DNA of 64,000 nucleotides from Codonopsis lanceolata. Taxonomy: Eukaryota; Streptophyta; Magnoliopsida; Asterales; Campanulaceae. Positions 1-11,153 of this stretch are shown here, one piece after another (within the stretch, counting starts at the first letter, position 1; each line of letters opens with the position of its first letter). The notes beneath the pieces are model-generated. The model ran no database searches. It had not been told where the DNA came from and worked only from the letters and a program-made list of their open reading frames with translations. A program made the translations under genes and the position numbers. The stretch lies in contig CM028382.1 of the NCBI GenBank assembly GCA_013146195.2, positions 63,157,596 through 63,221,595 of the forward strand, in the 5' to 3' direction.

Positions 1-409
1 TCTATACCTTCTCAATCAATCTAATTGAACAGGAAGAAAAAAAATTATTTACCTCTATTGCTTGCCACCGGCGGCTCTCTCACCCTCTGCCTTTTCTCCT
101 TTTTTTTTTTTGTACTCCGTTAATCGATAAAGGGTTTTCTCCTCCTTTAACCCTTATTTATACAGAAACCCTATTAGTTTTCCTAACTCTAACATTAAAT
201 GGGCAAAGATCAATCTTTTAATTGGGTAATATTATAATTAAACCTAGTCACAAGTGGGCCAAGCCCAAACCAATTTAATTAGTTACTTAATAGGTTCAAA
301 GCATTAATCTAACACAATAATTATAACATTACTTATATAGGTCCAAAACGATTGTAATATTAATTAACACGAATTAATATTTTTTATTTAAAATTATCGG
401 GGTATTACA
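1..409. mobile_element. Right end of an LTR, cut by the window edge
   Basis: The stretch ends in TCGGGGTATTACA at 397-409, immediately before gypsy protease coding sequence that starts in mid-domain. A complete solo LTR with the same right end (TTTCGGGGTATTACA) lies at 55378-57257, so this is read as the 3' end of a related LTR inserted into the gypsy element. The left end and the left target duplication are outside the window, so solo LTR and full element cannot be told apart. No ORF is present. Confidence 0.6.
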
Positions 410-410
410 C

Positions 411-864
411 TAACCATAAAGTACTGGTTAAAGGCACGGTCGAGCTGGAGGTATTCATCGGTGAAGGGAGCCGCACGCGAGTTGAGAAGATCACTTTCAT
501 GGTGATCGACTTAAAGTATCCTTATAATATTATCTTGGGTGTGCCGAGCATGACCAAGTTTCAGATGGTTGCGTCCATTCCCCACCAACGCGCTAAATTT
601 TACACCGATCAAGGGGTAGGTGTATTGAGAAGTCAGCCTCGGGCAGTACTTGAATATGTGCGTGACAGTCAACGAAAAAAGCAAAAAATGACCTTGGAGG
701 ACGGCGAGCAGAAAATCACTGTTAGCACCAAGGAGACATCTCATGTGACTGTGGGGCCATCAATAGTGGCTATGGTGAATGAAGAGAATTGCGAGGTGGA
801 TACTTGCCCTTTGCCGACATTGAAGTCGGGGGGCAGGCCGAGCACGAAGTTGACACAAGCTTGA
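411..864 (+). pseudogene. Gypsy aspartic protease, C-terminal half
   Basis: The frame opens right after the LTR junction and reads through VLVKGTVELEVFIGEG, then YNIILGVPSMTKFQMV, the conserved C-terminal ILGxP part of retroviral-type aspartic proteases of Tat elements. The catalytic D-(T/S)-G motif should lie upstream and is not in the window. The frame then enters an 89-bp tandem repeat that throws it out of phase and ends at 862-864. In an intact element this enzyme would cut the Gag-Pol polyprotein inside the particle. It is a fragment only. Confidence 0.75.
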
Positions 865-1025
865 CTTTGGATCAAACTGGCGAGGAGAGCATTTGTCCTT
901 TGCCGACACTGAAGTCGAGGGGCAGGTCGAACAGCACAATGAGGCGAGTTTGGTTCCAGATGAGGTTGGGGAGAAACTTGATGGTCCTTTGCCGACATTG
1001 GAGTCAGGGGGACAGGCTGAACAGA
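808..1025. repeat. 89-bp tandem repeat inside gypsy pol
   Basis: TTGCCGACAYT followed by a GARTC-GGGG-CAGG block starts at 811, 900 and 989, an exact spacing of 89 bp each time. Because 89 is not a multiple of three, the CPLPTLKS peptide moves to a new frame from the first to the second unit. The spacer between protease and RT is variable in such elements. The repeat probably arose by slippage or by decay of a 90-bp ancestral unit. Confidence 0.75.
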
Positions 1026-1189
1026 TTGAGGACATGGATGTGGACCAGCTCGATACGGTTGAGACTTAGGCTGAGGAAGAAGAGAAGGTGGAGTGTGATA
1101 CACTCCAAATGCGGGATGAGCCAGAATTCACGGCTCAGGATGAGCTCGAGGAGGTGGTTATAAATTCTGCTTATCCCGAACAAACAATA

Positions 1190-2510
1190 AAAATTGGCAA
1201 GGCATTGTCAGCTGAAGCTCGGGCCGACTTGATCAAGTAGCTTAAGGACAGTTTGGATGTTTTTGCATGGAGACCGGAGGATATGCAAGGCGTGAGTGAG
1301 GCAAGCCATTAAGGAGGAAGTTGAGAAGTTGCTCAGCGCGGGCATCATTGAAGAAATACATTATCCAACTTGGTTGGCTAATGTTGTAATGGTCAAAAAG
1401 TCTAATGGCAAGTGGCGAATGTGCGTCGATTTCACTGACTTGAATAAGGCCAGCCCGAAGGATTGCTATCCTTTACCTCGAATCGATAAGTTGGTTGATG
1501 CCATAGCAGGGTTTGAGCTTTTCAGCTTCATTGATGCATATTCTGGATATCATCAAGTTAAAATGAGCGAGCAAGATAAGGCTCTGACAGCTTTCCGAGC
1601 AGCAGGAGGGCTATATTGCTATAAGATGATGCCATTCGGATTAAAGAATGCAGGAGCTACTTATCAAAGAATGGTGAATAAAATATTCAGCTCGCATATC
1701 GGAAGGAATGTCGAAGCTTACATTGACGACATGGTGGTGAAGACCAAAGAGCATGAGCACACTGTTGATCTGGGTGAGACTTTTGCCAACCTTAGAAAAA
1801 ATAACATGAAGCTTAACCCGAGCAAATGTGTGTTCGGGGTGAAAGCGGGCAAGTTTCTGGGGTTCATGGTAACTGAGCGGGGTATAGAGGCTAATCCAGA
1901 AAAAATTTAGGCATTGGTCACTATGAAGCTTCCTCGATGTATCAAAGATGTTCAAAAGCTCAATGGTATGGTAATAGCCCTTGGTCGCTTCATTTCTAGG
2001 TCGGCAGAAAGGTGTTTGCCATTCTTCAAGGTTCTCCGTGGGAATAAGGGGTTTGAGTGGACAGCTGAATGTCAGAAGGCTTTCGAGCAGCTGGTGGAAT
2101 ATTTGGGAAGTCCTCCTTTGTTGAGCAGCCCGGTTTTTGGTGAGACATTGTTTGTGTATTTAGCGACCACAGAGCAGGTTGTAGCCGCTGTGTTAATTAG
2201 GGAAGAACGTAATGTGCAAAAGCCTATTTATTATGTGTCAAAGGCCCTCACTGCTGTAGAGGGACGATATTTTAATGCAGAGAAATTGGCTTACTCGCTT
2301 GTTGTTGCTGCTCGGAAACTTTGAGCTTATTTTTCTACATATTCAATCATTGTATACACGGACATGCCTCTCAGGAAAATTTTGCACAAGCCAGATTCTT
2401 TTGGACGTCTGCTCACTTGGTCCATTGAGTTAACTGAGTTTGATATTGATTATCAACCTCGACGAGCGATTAAGGCACAGGCTTTGGCAGACTTTGTAGC
2501 TGAAACTAGC
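1190..2510 (+). pseudogene. Gypsy reverse transcriptase and first RNase H
   Basis: A lead-in resembling DSLDVFAW carries an in-frame TAG at 1238-1240, and sequence is missing near 1290 where the frame shifts. From 1296 the RT fingers and palm are clear: MCVDFTDLNKASPKDCYPLP, FSFIDAYSGYHQ, and the YIDDMVV catalytic motif at about 1718-1738. The connection and RNase H part follows (FVYLATTEQVVAAVL, KPIYYVSKAL), with in-frame stops at 1908-1910 and 2322-2324. It then continues as MPLRKILHKPDSFGR and LTEFDIDYQPR. The family copies element RNA into DNA in cytoplasmic particles. The lesions make this copy inactive. Confidence 0.85.
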
Positions 2511-2569
2511 TTCAAGGATTCGTGCGAAGATGAGGTTTCTTCCAAGGCAGCATCAACAAGTACACCAAT

Positions 2570-2985
2570 TCCAAAGACCCGACCAGAATATTGTTGGGAA
2601 TTGTATGTGGATGGTTCGGCTAGTAGGTTCGGAAGTGGAGCCGGGTTGGTGTTAGTCCCACCCGAGCAGGACGTAGAGTTTGAAAAAGCATTACATTTTA
2701 AGTTTCCAGCTTCCAATAACCAGGCATGGTATGAAGCCTTGATCGCAGGGCTCGGGCTCGCGCAAGATGTGGGAGTTCGAGAGGTGATTGTTTATTGCGA
2801 CTCACAGTTGGTCGTGAATCAAGTCAGAGGCGATTATGATGTTCATCATCCAGTGTTGGTTCGTTACTGTGCAATGGTGAAGGAGATTCTAAAGGACTTC
2901 GATTATTGGGAATTGGTGCGAATTGCTCACGAGGATAATATGCGGGCAGATTATCTATCCAAGATGGCCGAAGACGAAATTCAAT
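2570..2985 (+). pseudogene. Second, archaeal-type RNase H of a Tat element
   Basis: Part of the open frame 2364-3797. It reads WELYVDGSASRFGSGAGLVL, then NNQAWYEALIAGL, IVYCDSQLVVNQ and HEDNMRADYLSKMA. These give the D-E-D-D acidic residues of RNase HI enzymes and the compact arrangement of the additional RNase H carried by Tat elements. It lies between the retroviral RNase H and the integrase zinc finger, which is its expected place. No lesion is seen inside the domain itself. It is translated only as part of a broken polyprotein, so it is annotated as pseudogene sequence. Confidence 0.75.
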
Positions 2986-3039
2986 CTCTGCATCCAGGCG
3001 TTATGATTGAATATTTGGAGACTTCGGTAATAGAAAAAG

Positions 3040-4300
3040 AGGTGATCATGGATATCGTGCCGGCTGCAAAATGTTGGATAGATGACTTGACAGCTTACAT
3101 CGAGCATGGGACCTTGTCCGAGGACAAGACGGAGGCTCGAACTATTCAAAAGCGGTCATGTCGGTATGTTATCTTGGATAAAATACTTTATAGGCGATCC
3201 TACACCAGACCTTTGCTCAGATGTGTGCGACCAGAGATGACTGAGGGCATTCTGGGGGAAATACATGAAGGTAAATGTGGCGGTCATCCTAGCCAAAGGT
3301 CATTGGCAGAAAAAGTCTTAGCAGCTGGTTTCTATTGGATTACTTTGAGGCGAGATGCAGAAGCGTATGTTCGGCGTTGTGACAAGTGTCAACGTTATGC
3401 AGACATACCTCATTTACCTTCTACCGAGCAGACTCCTGTGGTTGCATCGTGGCCATTTGACATGTGGGGTATAGACCTTATTGGCCCATTTTCATTGGCT
3501 CGTTCGAAGTTTAAGTATACAGTGGTCGCTGTGGATTATTTTACTAAGTGGGTGGAGGCTAAGCCTTTGGCAACCATCAGCGAAGTTAATGTGATTGACT
3601 TCGTTCATGAACACATATGGTGTCGTTTTGGAGTTCCACGAGCAATTGTGTCCGACCATGGGACTCAATTTTCAGAAAAATTCACTAAAGCATGCGAGCA
3701 GATGCGAGTGAAGCATTGGCAGTCCTCGATGGCATACCCACAGGGTAATGGGCAAGTTGAGGCCGCTAACAAACAAGTATTACATGTCCTCAAGTGAAAC
3801 CTTGAAGACAAGGCAGGAAGATGGGTGGATGAGTTACCTTCGGCCTTGTGGGCGGTCAGAACGACAATCAGGGGTCCTACTAGGGAAACAGTTATGGCTT
3901 ACGGATCTGAGGCCATGGCCCCAGTGGAAATGTAATTGCCCAATCATAGGGTATTACACTATAATGCTGAATCCAATAGTGTAGCTCGGGCAGCCGATCT
4001 AGATTTGTTAGAAGAGAAACGATTGGAGTCTAAATTGCGAATGGCTAATTACAAACAGCGAGTAAAGGCCCACCACGATAAAAGAGTTTGTGGTCGGTCA
4101 TTTGCTGTGGGCGATTGGGTTCTTCGTAAAATTGAAGCAACCGGACATAAAGCAGATTGGGGTAAACTTTCGCCGAATTGGGAAGGTCCTTTTTAGATTG
4201 CCAGAATTGTTAAGGAAGACACTTATATGCTACGAACAGAGGATGGAAGTGAGCTGAAACATCCATGGCATGCAAATCACCTGAAGAAATATTATCGGTG
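3040..4300 (+). pseudogene. Gypsy integrase
   Basis: The HHCC zinc-binding region appears around GGHPSQRSLAEKV and CDKCQRYA. The catalytic core has DMWGIDLIGPF (first Asp), IVSDHGTQF (second Asp) and YPQGNGQVEAAN (Glu). A TGA at 3795-3797 and a TAA near 3932 interrupt the frame. The C-terminal part continues after small shifts as AVGDWVLRKIEATGHKADWG, the GPY/F-type region, with another stop at 4194-4196, and fades out about 4300 after HPWHANHLKKYY. No chromodomain is seen, as expected for a non-chromovirus gypsy element. The enzyme would insert element DNA in the nucleus; this copy is broken. Confidence 0.85.
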
Positions 4301-4439
4301 ATGGGTAATATGTAATTTGTTTATCTTTTTCTTTTATTTTGCAAAGTGATGATGGAATGAATAAGCAGATGTGTTCAGCTTATAACGTTTAATGCAAAGC
4401 TCAATTATACTTTTGACGGGCAGGGAAGTTCTCTGGTCC

Positions 4440-4725
4440 GGTGTGAAAGTTGGTGTTTGAGCAGGTTAATATGTTCTCGATTATTCTCTTTCATGAGTAT
4501 AAAATTATTTATGCTCGCGAAAAGAGTTGGTGTTCGAGTTAATTGCTTTTATCATTATTCTCGATTATTCTCTTTTGCGGGCATGAGTTATTTATGCTCG
4601 TAAAAAGAGTTGGTGTTTGAGTTAATTGCTTTTCTCATTATTTGTGATTACTCTTTTTCACGAGCATAGGTTACCTTTGCTCGTGAAGGGAAGTTGGTAT
4701 TCAAGTCAGTTAATTCATAATGGAA
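4440..4725. repeat. ~80-bp tandem units with hairpins between pol and antisense gene
   Basis: About four degenerate units carry GAGTTGGTGTTYGAGTTAAT-like text at about 4446, 4524, 4607 and 4690, a spacing of roughly 80 bp. Each unit has an inverted repeat built on CGAGCATA and TATGCTCG. The clearest is CACGAGCA at 4659 pairing with TGCTCGTG about ten bases on. The block lies where plus-strand pol and the minus-strand gene converge. Confidence 0.65.
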
Positions 4726-4908
4726 ATAGTTGAAAAGTCAGTTAGAATGCAGGAAGATACAATATGAGCATTCATTGCAAAATGTGAGCATTCATCAAAG
4801 CATCAAAACCAAGAAGTAGCAAATATTGCAAAACCAGAAATGTAAATTATTTGACGATCAGAGATAAATTGTTTTTTTAGAAACCATGGTGCGCAGGCCG
4901 GAGAAAAA

Positions 4909-7594
4909 CTAAGGGTCAATAGTAGTGGGTTGAACAGGGTCAGCGGCAGTGGTGGTGGGAGGATCAACTGTTTCATTGGTGGCTGGGTCTTCGATCACGA
5001 TCACTTCATCTCCGGCAGCTTGAGGGATCAAGTTTTCATTTTCCTGAGTTTTTCCCATCCATATTTGGGTCATCAGCTCGGTCACAGTAGTTTTAGCAGT
5101 TGGAGGAGGGGTCCAGGTATCTAGCCCTTCCTGGGAGTCCAGCTCGGCCAGAGAGTTAAGCTCATCCAATGTATAAGGCACTAAGGCATGTCCTAGGCGA
5201 GTGGAGGGGCAGAAGGGGGTGTTGGTTCCCCATTTAGCAAGCTGGTCTGGTTGAATTTCAAGACCACTGCAAGCAAGCTGCCTCAGGACATGGTTTACCC
5301 CCTGCAAGAAAAATGGATAAGCTTCCTCCTCGACAGCAGCCAAAAAGCCATCAGAGTTCTTGTAATCGGTGATGATCGCTTCTTTTTATTGCTCATAAGC
5401 TTGGGATAGCTCAGCTTTCAATTTCTTTTCTTTGTCACCGGCCTCTTTTTTGACTTTCTCCAGCTCGTTGGTTGCTGCCCGAAGATCTTTTCTCACTTGA
5501 GTAATGTTGTTGAGGGCAGATTCTTAAGATTTTTTAGAGAAAGTGAGGTGGACTTCGAGGATCTTCTTTTCCTCTTCCAGCTTGGAGAGTTCAGTGACTT
5601 TGGCTGTCAAGTTCTCCTCGCTCTCCTTCAGCTCGCTCCTGAGGGAGTTGACTTGTTCTTCTAGTGTATTCTTTTCTGAGGATAGTGAGCTGGAAGATTT
5701 CAGGTTGTCAATCAGACGATCATAGAGCAGCTCGGTTTTGCTCGCCATCTGAAATAAAAGACAAGGAAGTAAGAAAGAAATAATAATGAGGGATTCAATT
5801 TTCCTTGTAAAAGATGAGGAAGTTATTTACCTCAGTCATGCACATCCCAATCTCACCGATCAGGACAGAGCTAGGGAGCTCGGTGCTCCTTCGACGAATG
5901 CCAGTGTGGCGAAGCCTCTTCACCATCCCTAATCCAACCGTAGCCGCGTGCCCGCCTCGTTTATTAGTATTCAGGTTGCTCAAGTCAGGCGCGTTAGCTA
6001 TCTCAGCTATAAGTTTGGCCGTGAGCTCGCCGGTCTCAGGCATTTCAAAATTCTCCCTTTGCCAGATGGGAGCTTGCGAGCTAGAAGCCTCAGCCAGCTC
6101 ACTTTGATCAGTCTGTGATCGTGTTCTTCTTTCTGGAGGGAAATTGGGGCAAGCCTTTTTTGTTGTTGTTGTTGAGGAGGTGCAATTGGAGCAGGAATCA
6201 CTGGGGCAGGAGTTATTACGTCAGATGGTGTTTGGGTGGCATTTGTTGCTCGATTTGTTTCCGATGCTCGGTTAGATCCTCGACCGGTGCCGGTGGCTGG
6301 AACGGTAGGGAGACGAGCAGGTTGTTGCCCGGCCATTTGGGTGTTTCTCCCTATGGCTCCTCTCCTCATGGCTTGGAGAAAGCGTTGAGAATCCTCCAAT
6401 TGCCTCATATCTACAAAATGGATTATGAAAGGAGGTTAGAGGTTATAGATGAAATATAAAGTAATAAAACGAGGAGAATAAGTTCATGCCGACCAGAAAC
6501 AGAGAAGGCAGGGGTGCAATTTCTTCCGGCCTGCTCGCAGTCCGGGCATTCACTTGGGAATCTTCCCCCGTGGCAATTACCCCAGAACAAGTGTAGTGTT
6601 TCAGCTTCTAAGACAGTTTGGGGCTCACAACCTTCGACAGGCCAACTTATTATTCCGGTTTTTCGTAGCAAGGCGGGGTCGGAGGTCAGAGCAACCCAGT
6701 TTAACACCCAATCCTGCCCTTGTTTTCCTTCTTTCACACCGAGAAGTTTTCTGAAGGTTTTAGCGAGCATTGGCTCCCCTGTTCGAAAGGCATGCTTGTC
6801 GTACTTGGCAACAGCTAGATTCTCCAAGTATGGAACGAAAGGCCAACCTACTCTAGACTCAACGAGCAAGGCTTTTGAATCCCAAGAGTCAACTTTATTG
6901 GGGCTGTCGGACAAAATCTTAAAATAGTTGGGATTGGAGCAACTAGTGATGCGCCCAATTTTCTTGTCCATAGAAAAGAGAAAAAACTTTCTGAAGAGAT
7001 CCATGCTGGGTTCGAAGCTAAGAAGTCTACAGGCAACAATGTATGCGACCAGAAATCTAACGGTGGTGAGCGTCAGGTCGCAGGGAAGGGCGTTGTTTAT
7101 TTAAAGGAATTCATCAAAGAAAGGATCTAAGGGCAGTCTAAGGCCGACTAAAAAGAAATCAAAGTAAAAGACCATCTGGTCTCCCTGAAAATTGTGCTCG
7201 GCTTCTTCGATATCTAGCTCGAACGCCCTAACTCGGTAATTCTTAGGATCCATACCCAAAGAATAAAACCAGCCTGAGACTTCATCCTCGCTGGTTAGGT
7301 CGTCCCATTTAATGAAGGGGGTATTGGTAGTAGCAACTTGTTTCCCTTTGGCTGAACCTTGGTTTTGTTCAGTTTGTGGCCTGCTCGAGTAGGAAGGTTT
7401 TCTATTGCTTGCTCGGTTATGTTTTGGGGGATTCGGGGGCGTCTCTGGCGAACAAGTGGAATTTCTTCTCGCTCAGTTTGTTCAGAGCTCGAGGACCCTA
7501 TGTCCGGGCTCTCTTCATTTTCTGGGGGGGGGGGGGCTCCGTGGTCGTAAGCACGTCCTTCGATTTCAGATGATGTTTTGTCACCAGAAGACAT
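4909..7594 (-). pseudogene. Antisense, intron-containing gene of the Tat element (Transposase_28-like)
   Basis: Reading down from ATG 7594: a Ser/Pro-rich acidic N-terminus, then WFYSLGMDP, LPLDPFFDEFL, VRFLVAY and RLLSFEPSMDLFRKFF, the layout I know from the plant 'putative gypsy type transposon' domain (PF04195). Next come VESRVGWPFVPYLENLAV, a Gln/Pro-rich linker, a coiled coil (EKNTLEEQVNSLRSELKESE) and an acidic Thr/Pro-rich tail to the stop at 4909. Two introns look real: 5749-5830 (GTAAAT donor, TTTATTTCAG acceptor, phase 0) and 6411-6493 (weaker GTCGGC donor, TTTTGTAG acceptor). Lesions: frameshifts near 7320 and 6130, in-frame stops near 7100, 5520 and 5385. The function of this protein family is unknown to me. 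The reading is assembled by eye. Confidence 0.65.
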
Positions 7595-8451
7595 CCTACA
7601 GGAATCGAGGAATATATGTTAAACCCTGCTCGGGGGGACAAGCAGAAACAATTAAGCAGGAACCCGTGGTAAGCAAGGGTTTATCCTCAAACCAGTGAAC
7701 GGGGCACTGGCTAAGATGCTCCTCGATTCCAACTGTGGAAATTAGCTAAGTTTATACAGTGCCTAGGGGTATGACGTGCTTAAAGTGGAAAATCAGAAGA
7801 TGGAGATGGAGATGCAGGGGAATTGTGAACCCTAGTTTCGAATGAGTTGATTAAAAAGGGTATTCAAAACCCCGGAAAAGTGCTGTAGACCTTAAAACGC
7901 GGGGTTTAAACAGATTAAAACTGAAAATACAGAAGGAAAAGAAGAGAATATGATGGATTTCGAGGTCATACCTGTTAATGCTGAACGGATCGGTGAAAGC
8001 TTTGAAGGTTCTTGAAAAAGATTGTTGGAACTGATGCAGGTTACGATTGAGGGTTTTGAAAATCTTCGTTGCGAATTTGGAAAGCAGAAATGAGGATGAT
8101 TGCCCGTGTCTTCGGCTTCTCACGAACTTCGTTCTTACGAATTTGGAGGGCGATAAAAGTTCAAAATGAAAAAGGAGTTTTGTTTTTATACCGGTTGGCA
8201 ACCGTCGCTTGGGAGTTGCTCATCATTACAAACTCAAAAATCGAGGCAGCATTTAATGTCCTATGAGGAAGCGAACCCGTGTAAGTGCGCATGCAGCGGA
8301 TGACGACTTGTATCCCTAAAAACCCTTTTGGTTGGCCTCCACTTTAACTTTTGAGCGAGGGCAACTCGGTGCACTTGTGGAAACCCGCATTTTAAGGAGT
8401 GATTTGACTAAAAGATTCGTAATTCTCCTCGCTCCGAGCATAAATACTTGG

Positions 8452-8470
8452 TGAGCAAGGAGTAGGGGGC
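8452..8470 (+). promoter_or_regulatory. Polypurine tract of the gypsy element
   Basis: The purine-rich run GAGCAAGGAGTAGGGGG lies just before the proposed 3' LTR start at 8474. Such tracts prime plus-strand DNA synthesis in LTR elements. The exact LTR boundary a few bases on is inferred. Confidence 0.6.
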
Positions 8471-8473
8471 TAC

Positions 8474-9095
8474 TGAGCTGCCCGGCCCAATAGGCCCAAG
8501 CTGTGAGTCATGTGTCTGGCACATGATTACCATTCAGTCAATACACGAGCATCCTAAAGTCAAAGTTACGAGGAGAAGATTAAATGGCTTCTAATGTATA
8601 GCGAGCTGAGGTTCTAACCCTCAGCGGTCAAGATTATGAGCGAGCTGGGGGCTTAACCAGCGAGCAGGATACGTTATGCTCGTCTATTAAAGACTATTAA
8701 TAGGAGACGGTTATGTCCGGAAAACTCTCCATTTTACCGTTGTGATGAATGAGTGCAGTTAATGGGGGAGTTAATATGCCCGCCATTTATGCCATGAATA
8801 TTAATGGGTAGTTATGAGCAGTTATTCCCTCCGACAACAGCTATAAAAACCCCTCAGAATGAATGAGGGAGGTACGTGATTTCTACTAGCTTGCTTAAAC
8901 TCTGCCAAATTTTATACTCACTTGCATACTTGAGCTAATTCTCACACCGGAGGGCTTTTGCAGGGAGTGCCCCTGCCTAGCTCACGGTTTTCTTGGTTTA
9001 ATTGCAGAGTTGGGCCTTGAGTATAGAGGATACATTGAAAGTCAGGTATCCGATTGGAAGAGTCCAGTGCGTCTTGGAAAATTTTGGACGCATCA
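8474..9095 (+). mobile_element. 3' LTR of the gypsy element
   Basis: The proposed LTR begins TGAGCTGCCC after the polypurine tract and ends TTTGGACGCATCA, giving TGA...TCA ends and a length of 622 bp. Inside is a TATA box (CTATAAAAACCCC at 8841-8853), then the short U5-like part. The partner LTR is not in the window, so the borders cannot be proved by comparison. Confidence 0.65.
8841..8848 (+). promoter_or_regulatory. TATA box of the gypsy 3' LTR
   Basis: CTATAAAA within the LTR, with about 250 bp left to the LTR end, is the expected place for the R/U5 transcription start. It would direct transcription to the right, out of the element, if still active. Confidence 0.5.
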
Positions 9096-9119
9096 ACTAT
9101 TATTTTTATTTTATTTTTA

Positions 9120-9790
9120 AGAATTAGTTTTACGGAGAAATTTTGTTCCGTAAATTATTTTTATTATTTTACTAACCTCAGTTTAAATTGTTTTTTGCTT
9201 TATTGACTATGTAACTATTTTTTTTGTTTCATCAAGCATTTTTAGTTTAGTAACGTTTTTTTTTGTTTTACATAACTATTTTAAAAAAATTGAAAAAAAC
9301 TTTTGTTCCGTAAATTATTTTTATAATTTTACTAACCTCAGTTTAAATTATTTTTGTTTTATTAACTCCGTAACTATTATTTTTGTTCCATCACATAATT
9401 TTATTTTACTAATGTATTTTTTTTTACATAACTATTTTTAAGAATCTGTTTTAAACTTTTGTTCCGTAAATTATTTTTATTATTTTAGTAACCTCACCTT
9501 AAATTGTTTTTGTTTTATTGACTTTGTAACTATTCTTTTTGTTCTATTAAATATTTTTATTTTACTAAAGTATTTTTGTTTTACACATATATTTTTAAGA
9601 ATTTGTTTTGAACTTTTGTTACATAAATTATTTTATTTTACTAACCTCCGCATTAAATTATTTTTGTTTTGTTGATTCTGTAACTTTTATTTTTATAGTG
9701 ATTTGTTCCATAAATTAGTTTTTATTTTACTAACCTCCTGTTATATTTTTGTTTTCTTGATTCCGGAACTATTATTTTTGTTTTAGTTAC
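9120..9790. repeat. Five degenerate ~157-bp tandem units
   Basis: TTTTGTTCCGTAAATTATTT or a close variant starts at 9141, 9301, 9457 and 9614, with a shorter last spacing to 9702. Each is followed by TTTTACTAACCTC and a GTTTTATTGACT-like text. The sequence is AT-rich, without an ORF, and begins about 25 bp after the gypsy LTR end. Confidence 0.75.
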
Positions 9791-9998
9791 TATTTTTTAT
9801 ATTTAAAAAGAGAAAAATGTTTAAACATAATTAAAAGAAAGGAGATGGTGGTGATGAGAGAGAAAATAGGCAGGAGACGGGAGAGAGAAAGAGAAAGAGA
9901 GAAAACATGCAGAAGATAGGAGAGAGAAAGAGTGGATTTGTAACGCAAAAGTCAATAATTTAAAAGTGAGATTTTGGAGAGATAAATCTATATTTGTC

Positions 9999-10000
<2 letters not shown>

Positions 10001-10089
<89 letters not shown>
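10001..10089. repeat. (TA)n microsatellite
   Basis: About 89 bp of uninterrupted TA repeat. The Ile-Tyr repeat ORFs over this and the other TA tracts are artefacts. Confidence 0.98.
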
Positions 10090-10094
<5 letters not shown>

Positions 10095-10975
10095 AAACAC
10101 TTAGAGTGGGTCTCCTGTAAGACTGTCTTACGTATCTTAATTCGTAAGACGGAGTTCCACTCTCTCACAGCTCAACCCACTAACATACGATAAGTCGGGT
10201 AAAGAGAATCCATCTTACAAAAAATATACATAAGATCGTCTTAGACAAATATTTGTCTAATACTAAGTATAAGCAATATACTTACAACATAAGTGAAAGA
10301 TAAAAATAAAATAATATAAAATTGTAAGCATAATTTTTTTAAATGGACTTTTAAATTAAAACATCCCTAAATATTAACTACTCTTTATTTTTGGTTGAAG
10401 TGACCACAAGCCAGGTAAGATTGGTGTCTTAAAATATTTTCGAGCCGAAAGACCCAAAATAGTTCTCGAGACAGATACGACCATATGGCGATATAGTTCT
10501 TCCCACCAAATTTTAATACATTTACATTTTCATAAACTCGAACTTGAAACCTATGATTAACCTGAAACAATGCAGTGCCGATTAATTGACACAATTGCTG
10601 GAAATTACGCTCTCTTTCTCAAAGAAAATAATTGTTTTGATTTTTCTCTTAATTTGATATATTCTTAATGAGAGTTGAACTATTTCTTAAAATATATAAT
10701 TTGAATAAAAATACTTTTAATTTATTTTTTAAGGATTCTATTTATTTTTTCCAGTTATAGATAAATATATGTCAAAACTAAAGTTTAGATAGAGTAAGTA
10801 ATGTAACAAAAGTTAAATCAATTTGACTAAAAAAATTGAAGAGTTAAACAAAAGAAGAAAGAGTTGGAAGTGTTCATCTCCGTTTGGATGGAGCGAATAC
10901 ACTCGTATATAAGTCACTTGTATTTATAAAATTTGAGATAAATAACTAAATTTTCATTAAATGTTTATCTAAATA
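10090..10975. other. AT-rich intergenic sequence
   Basis: No gene was recognised. A GTAAGACNGTCTTAC-like motif pair occurs at about 10117-10153 and again near 10230-10260; related motifs recur at 12.1-12.3, 14.0, 14.2 and 15.5 kb. Confidence 0.5.
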
Positions 10976-11153
10976 CTCCATCCGTTTCGGGTAAAAAATC
11001 TATTATTTCTTTTGTAAGTGTTTTATTTAAATAGTCAATTTTCAAAAATTAAAGAATAAAAATGTAATTTATTACTAAAGAGCTACTAAAAGTATCTTTT
11101 AAAAAAAAAAAATTGACTTTCAAACTGTGACTCTTTGCTCAGAACGAATAGAG
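10976..11153. mobile_element. Stowaway-like MITE, degenerate
   Basis: It starts CTCCATCCGTTTCGG and ends CAGAACGAATAGAG, imperfect inverted ends of the Stowaway (CTCCCTCCGT) type, flanked on both sides by TA. Length is 178 bp with no coding capacity. Such elements are moved by Tc1/mariner transposases supplied elsewhere. Confidence 0.65.

Larger units (their letters stand above)
410..9095 (+). mobile_element. Decayed Ty3/gypsy retrotransposon, Tat lineage, 5' part missing
   Basis: Order on the plus strand is protease, reverse transcriptase, RNase H, a second archaeal-type RNase H, integrase, a hairpin repeat, an antisense gene, a polypurine tract and the 3' LTR. The second RNase H and the long region between integrase and the 3' LTR that carries an antisense ORF are known features of the Tat group (Ogre, Retand and Grande-like elements). 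The 5' LTR, gag and the first half of protease are missing because another LTR lies at 1-409. In-frame stops, frameshifts and a small deletion show that this copy cannot make its proteins. Confidence 0.85.

Noticed and set aside
7527..7537. Run of G suggesting a slippage or frameshift site
   Set aside because: It encodes the PPPP stretch of the antisense gene, and the frame is open on both sides.
9821..10168. ORFs rich in Ile-Tyr repeats over (TA)n tracts (also 13779-14077, 15467-15749)
   Set aside because: They are translations of TA microsatellites, open in several frames, with no conserved part.
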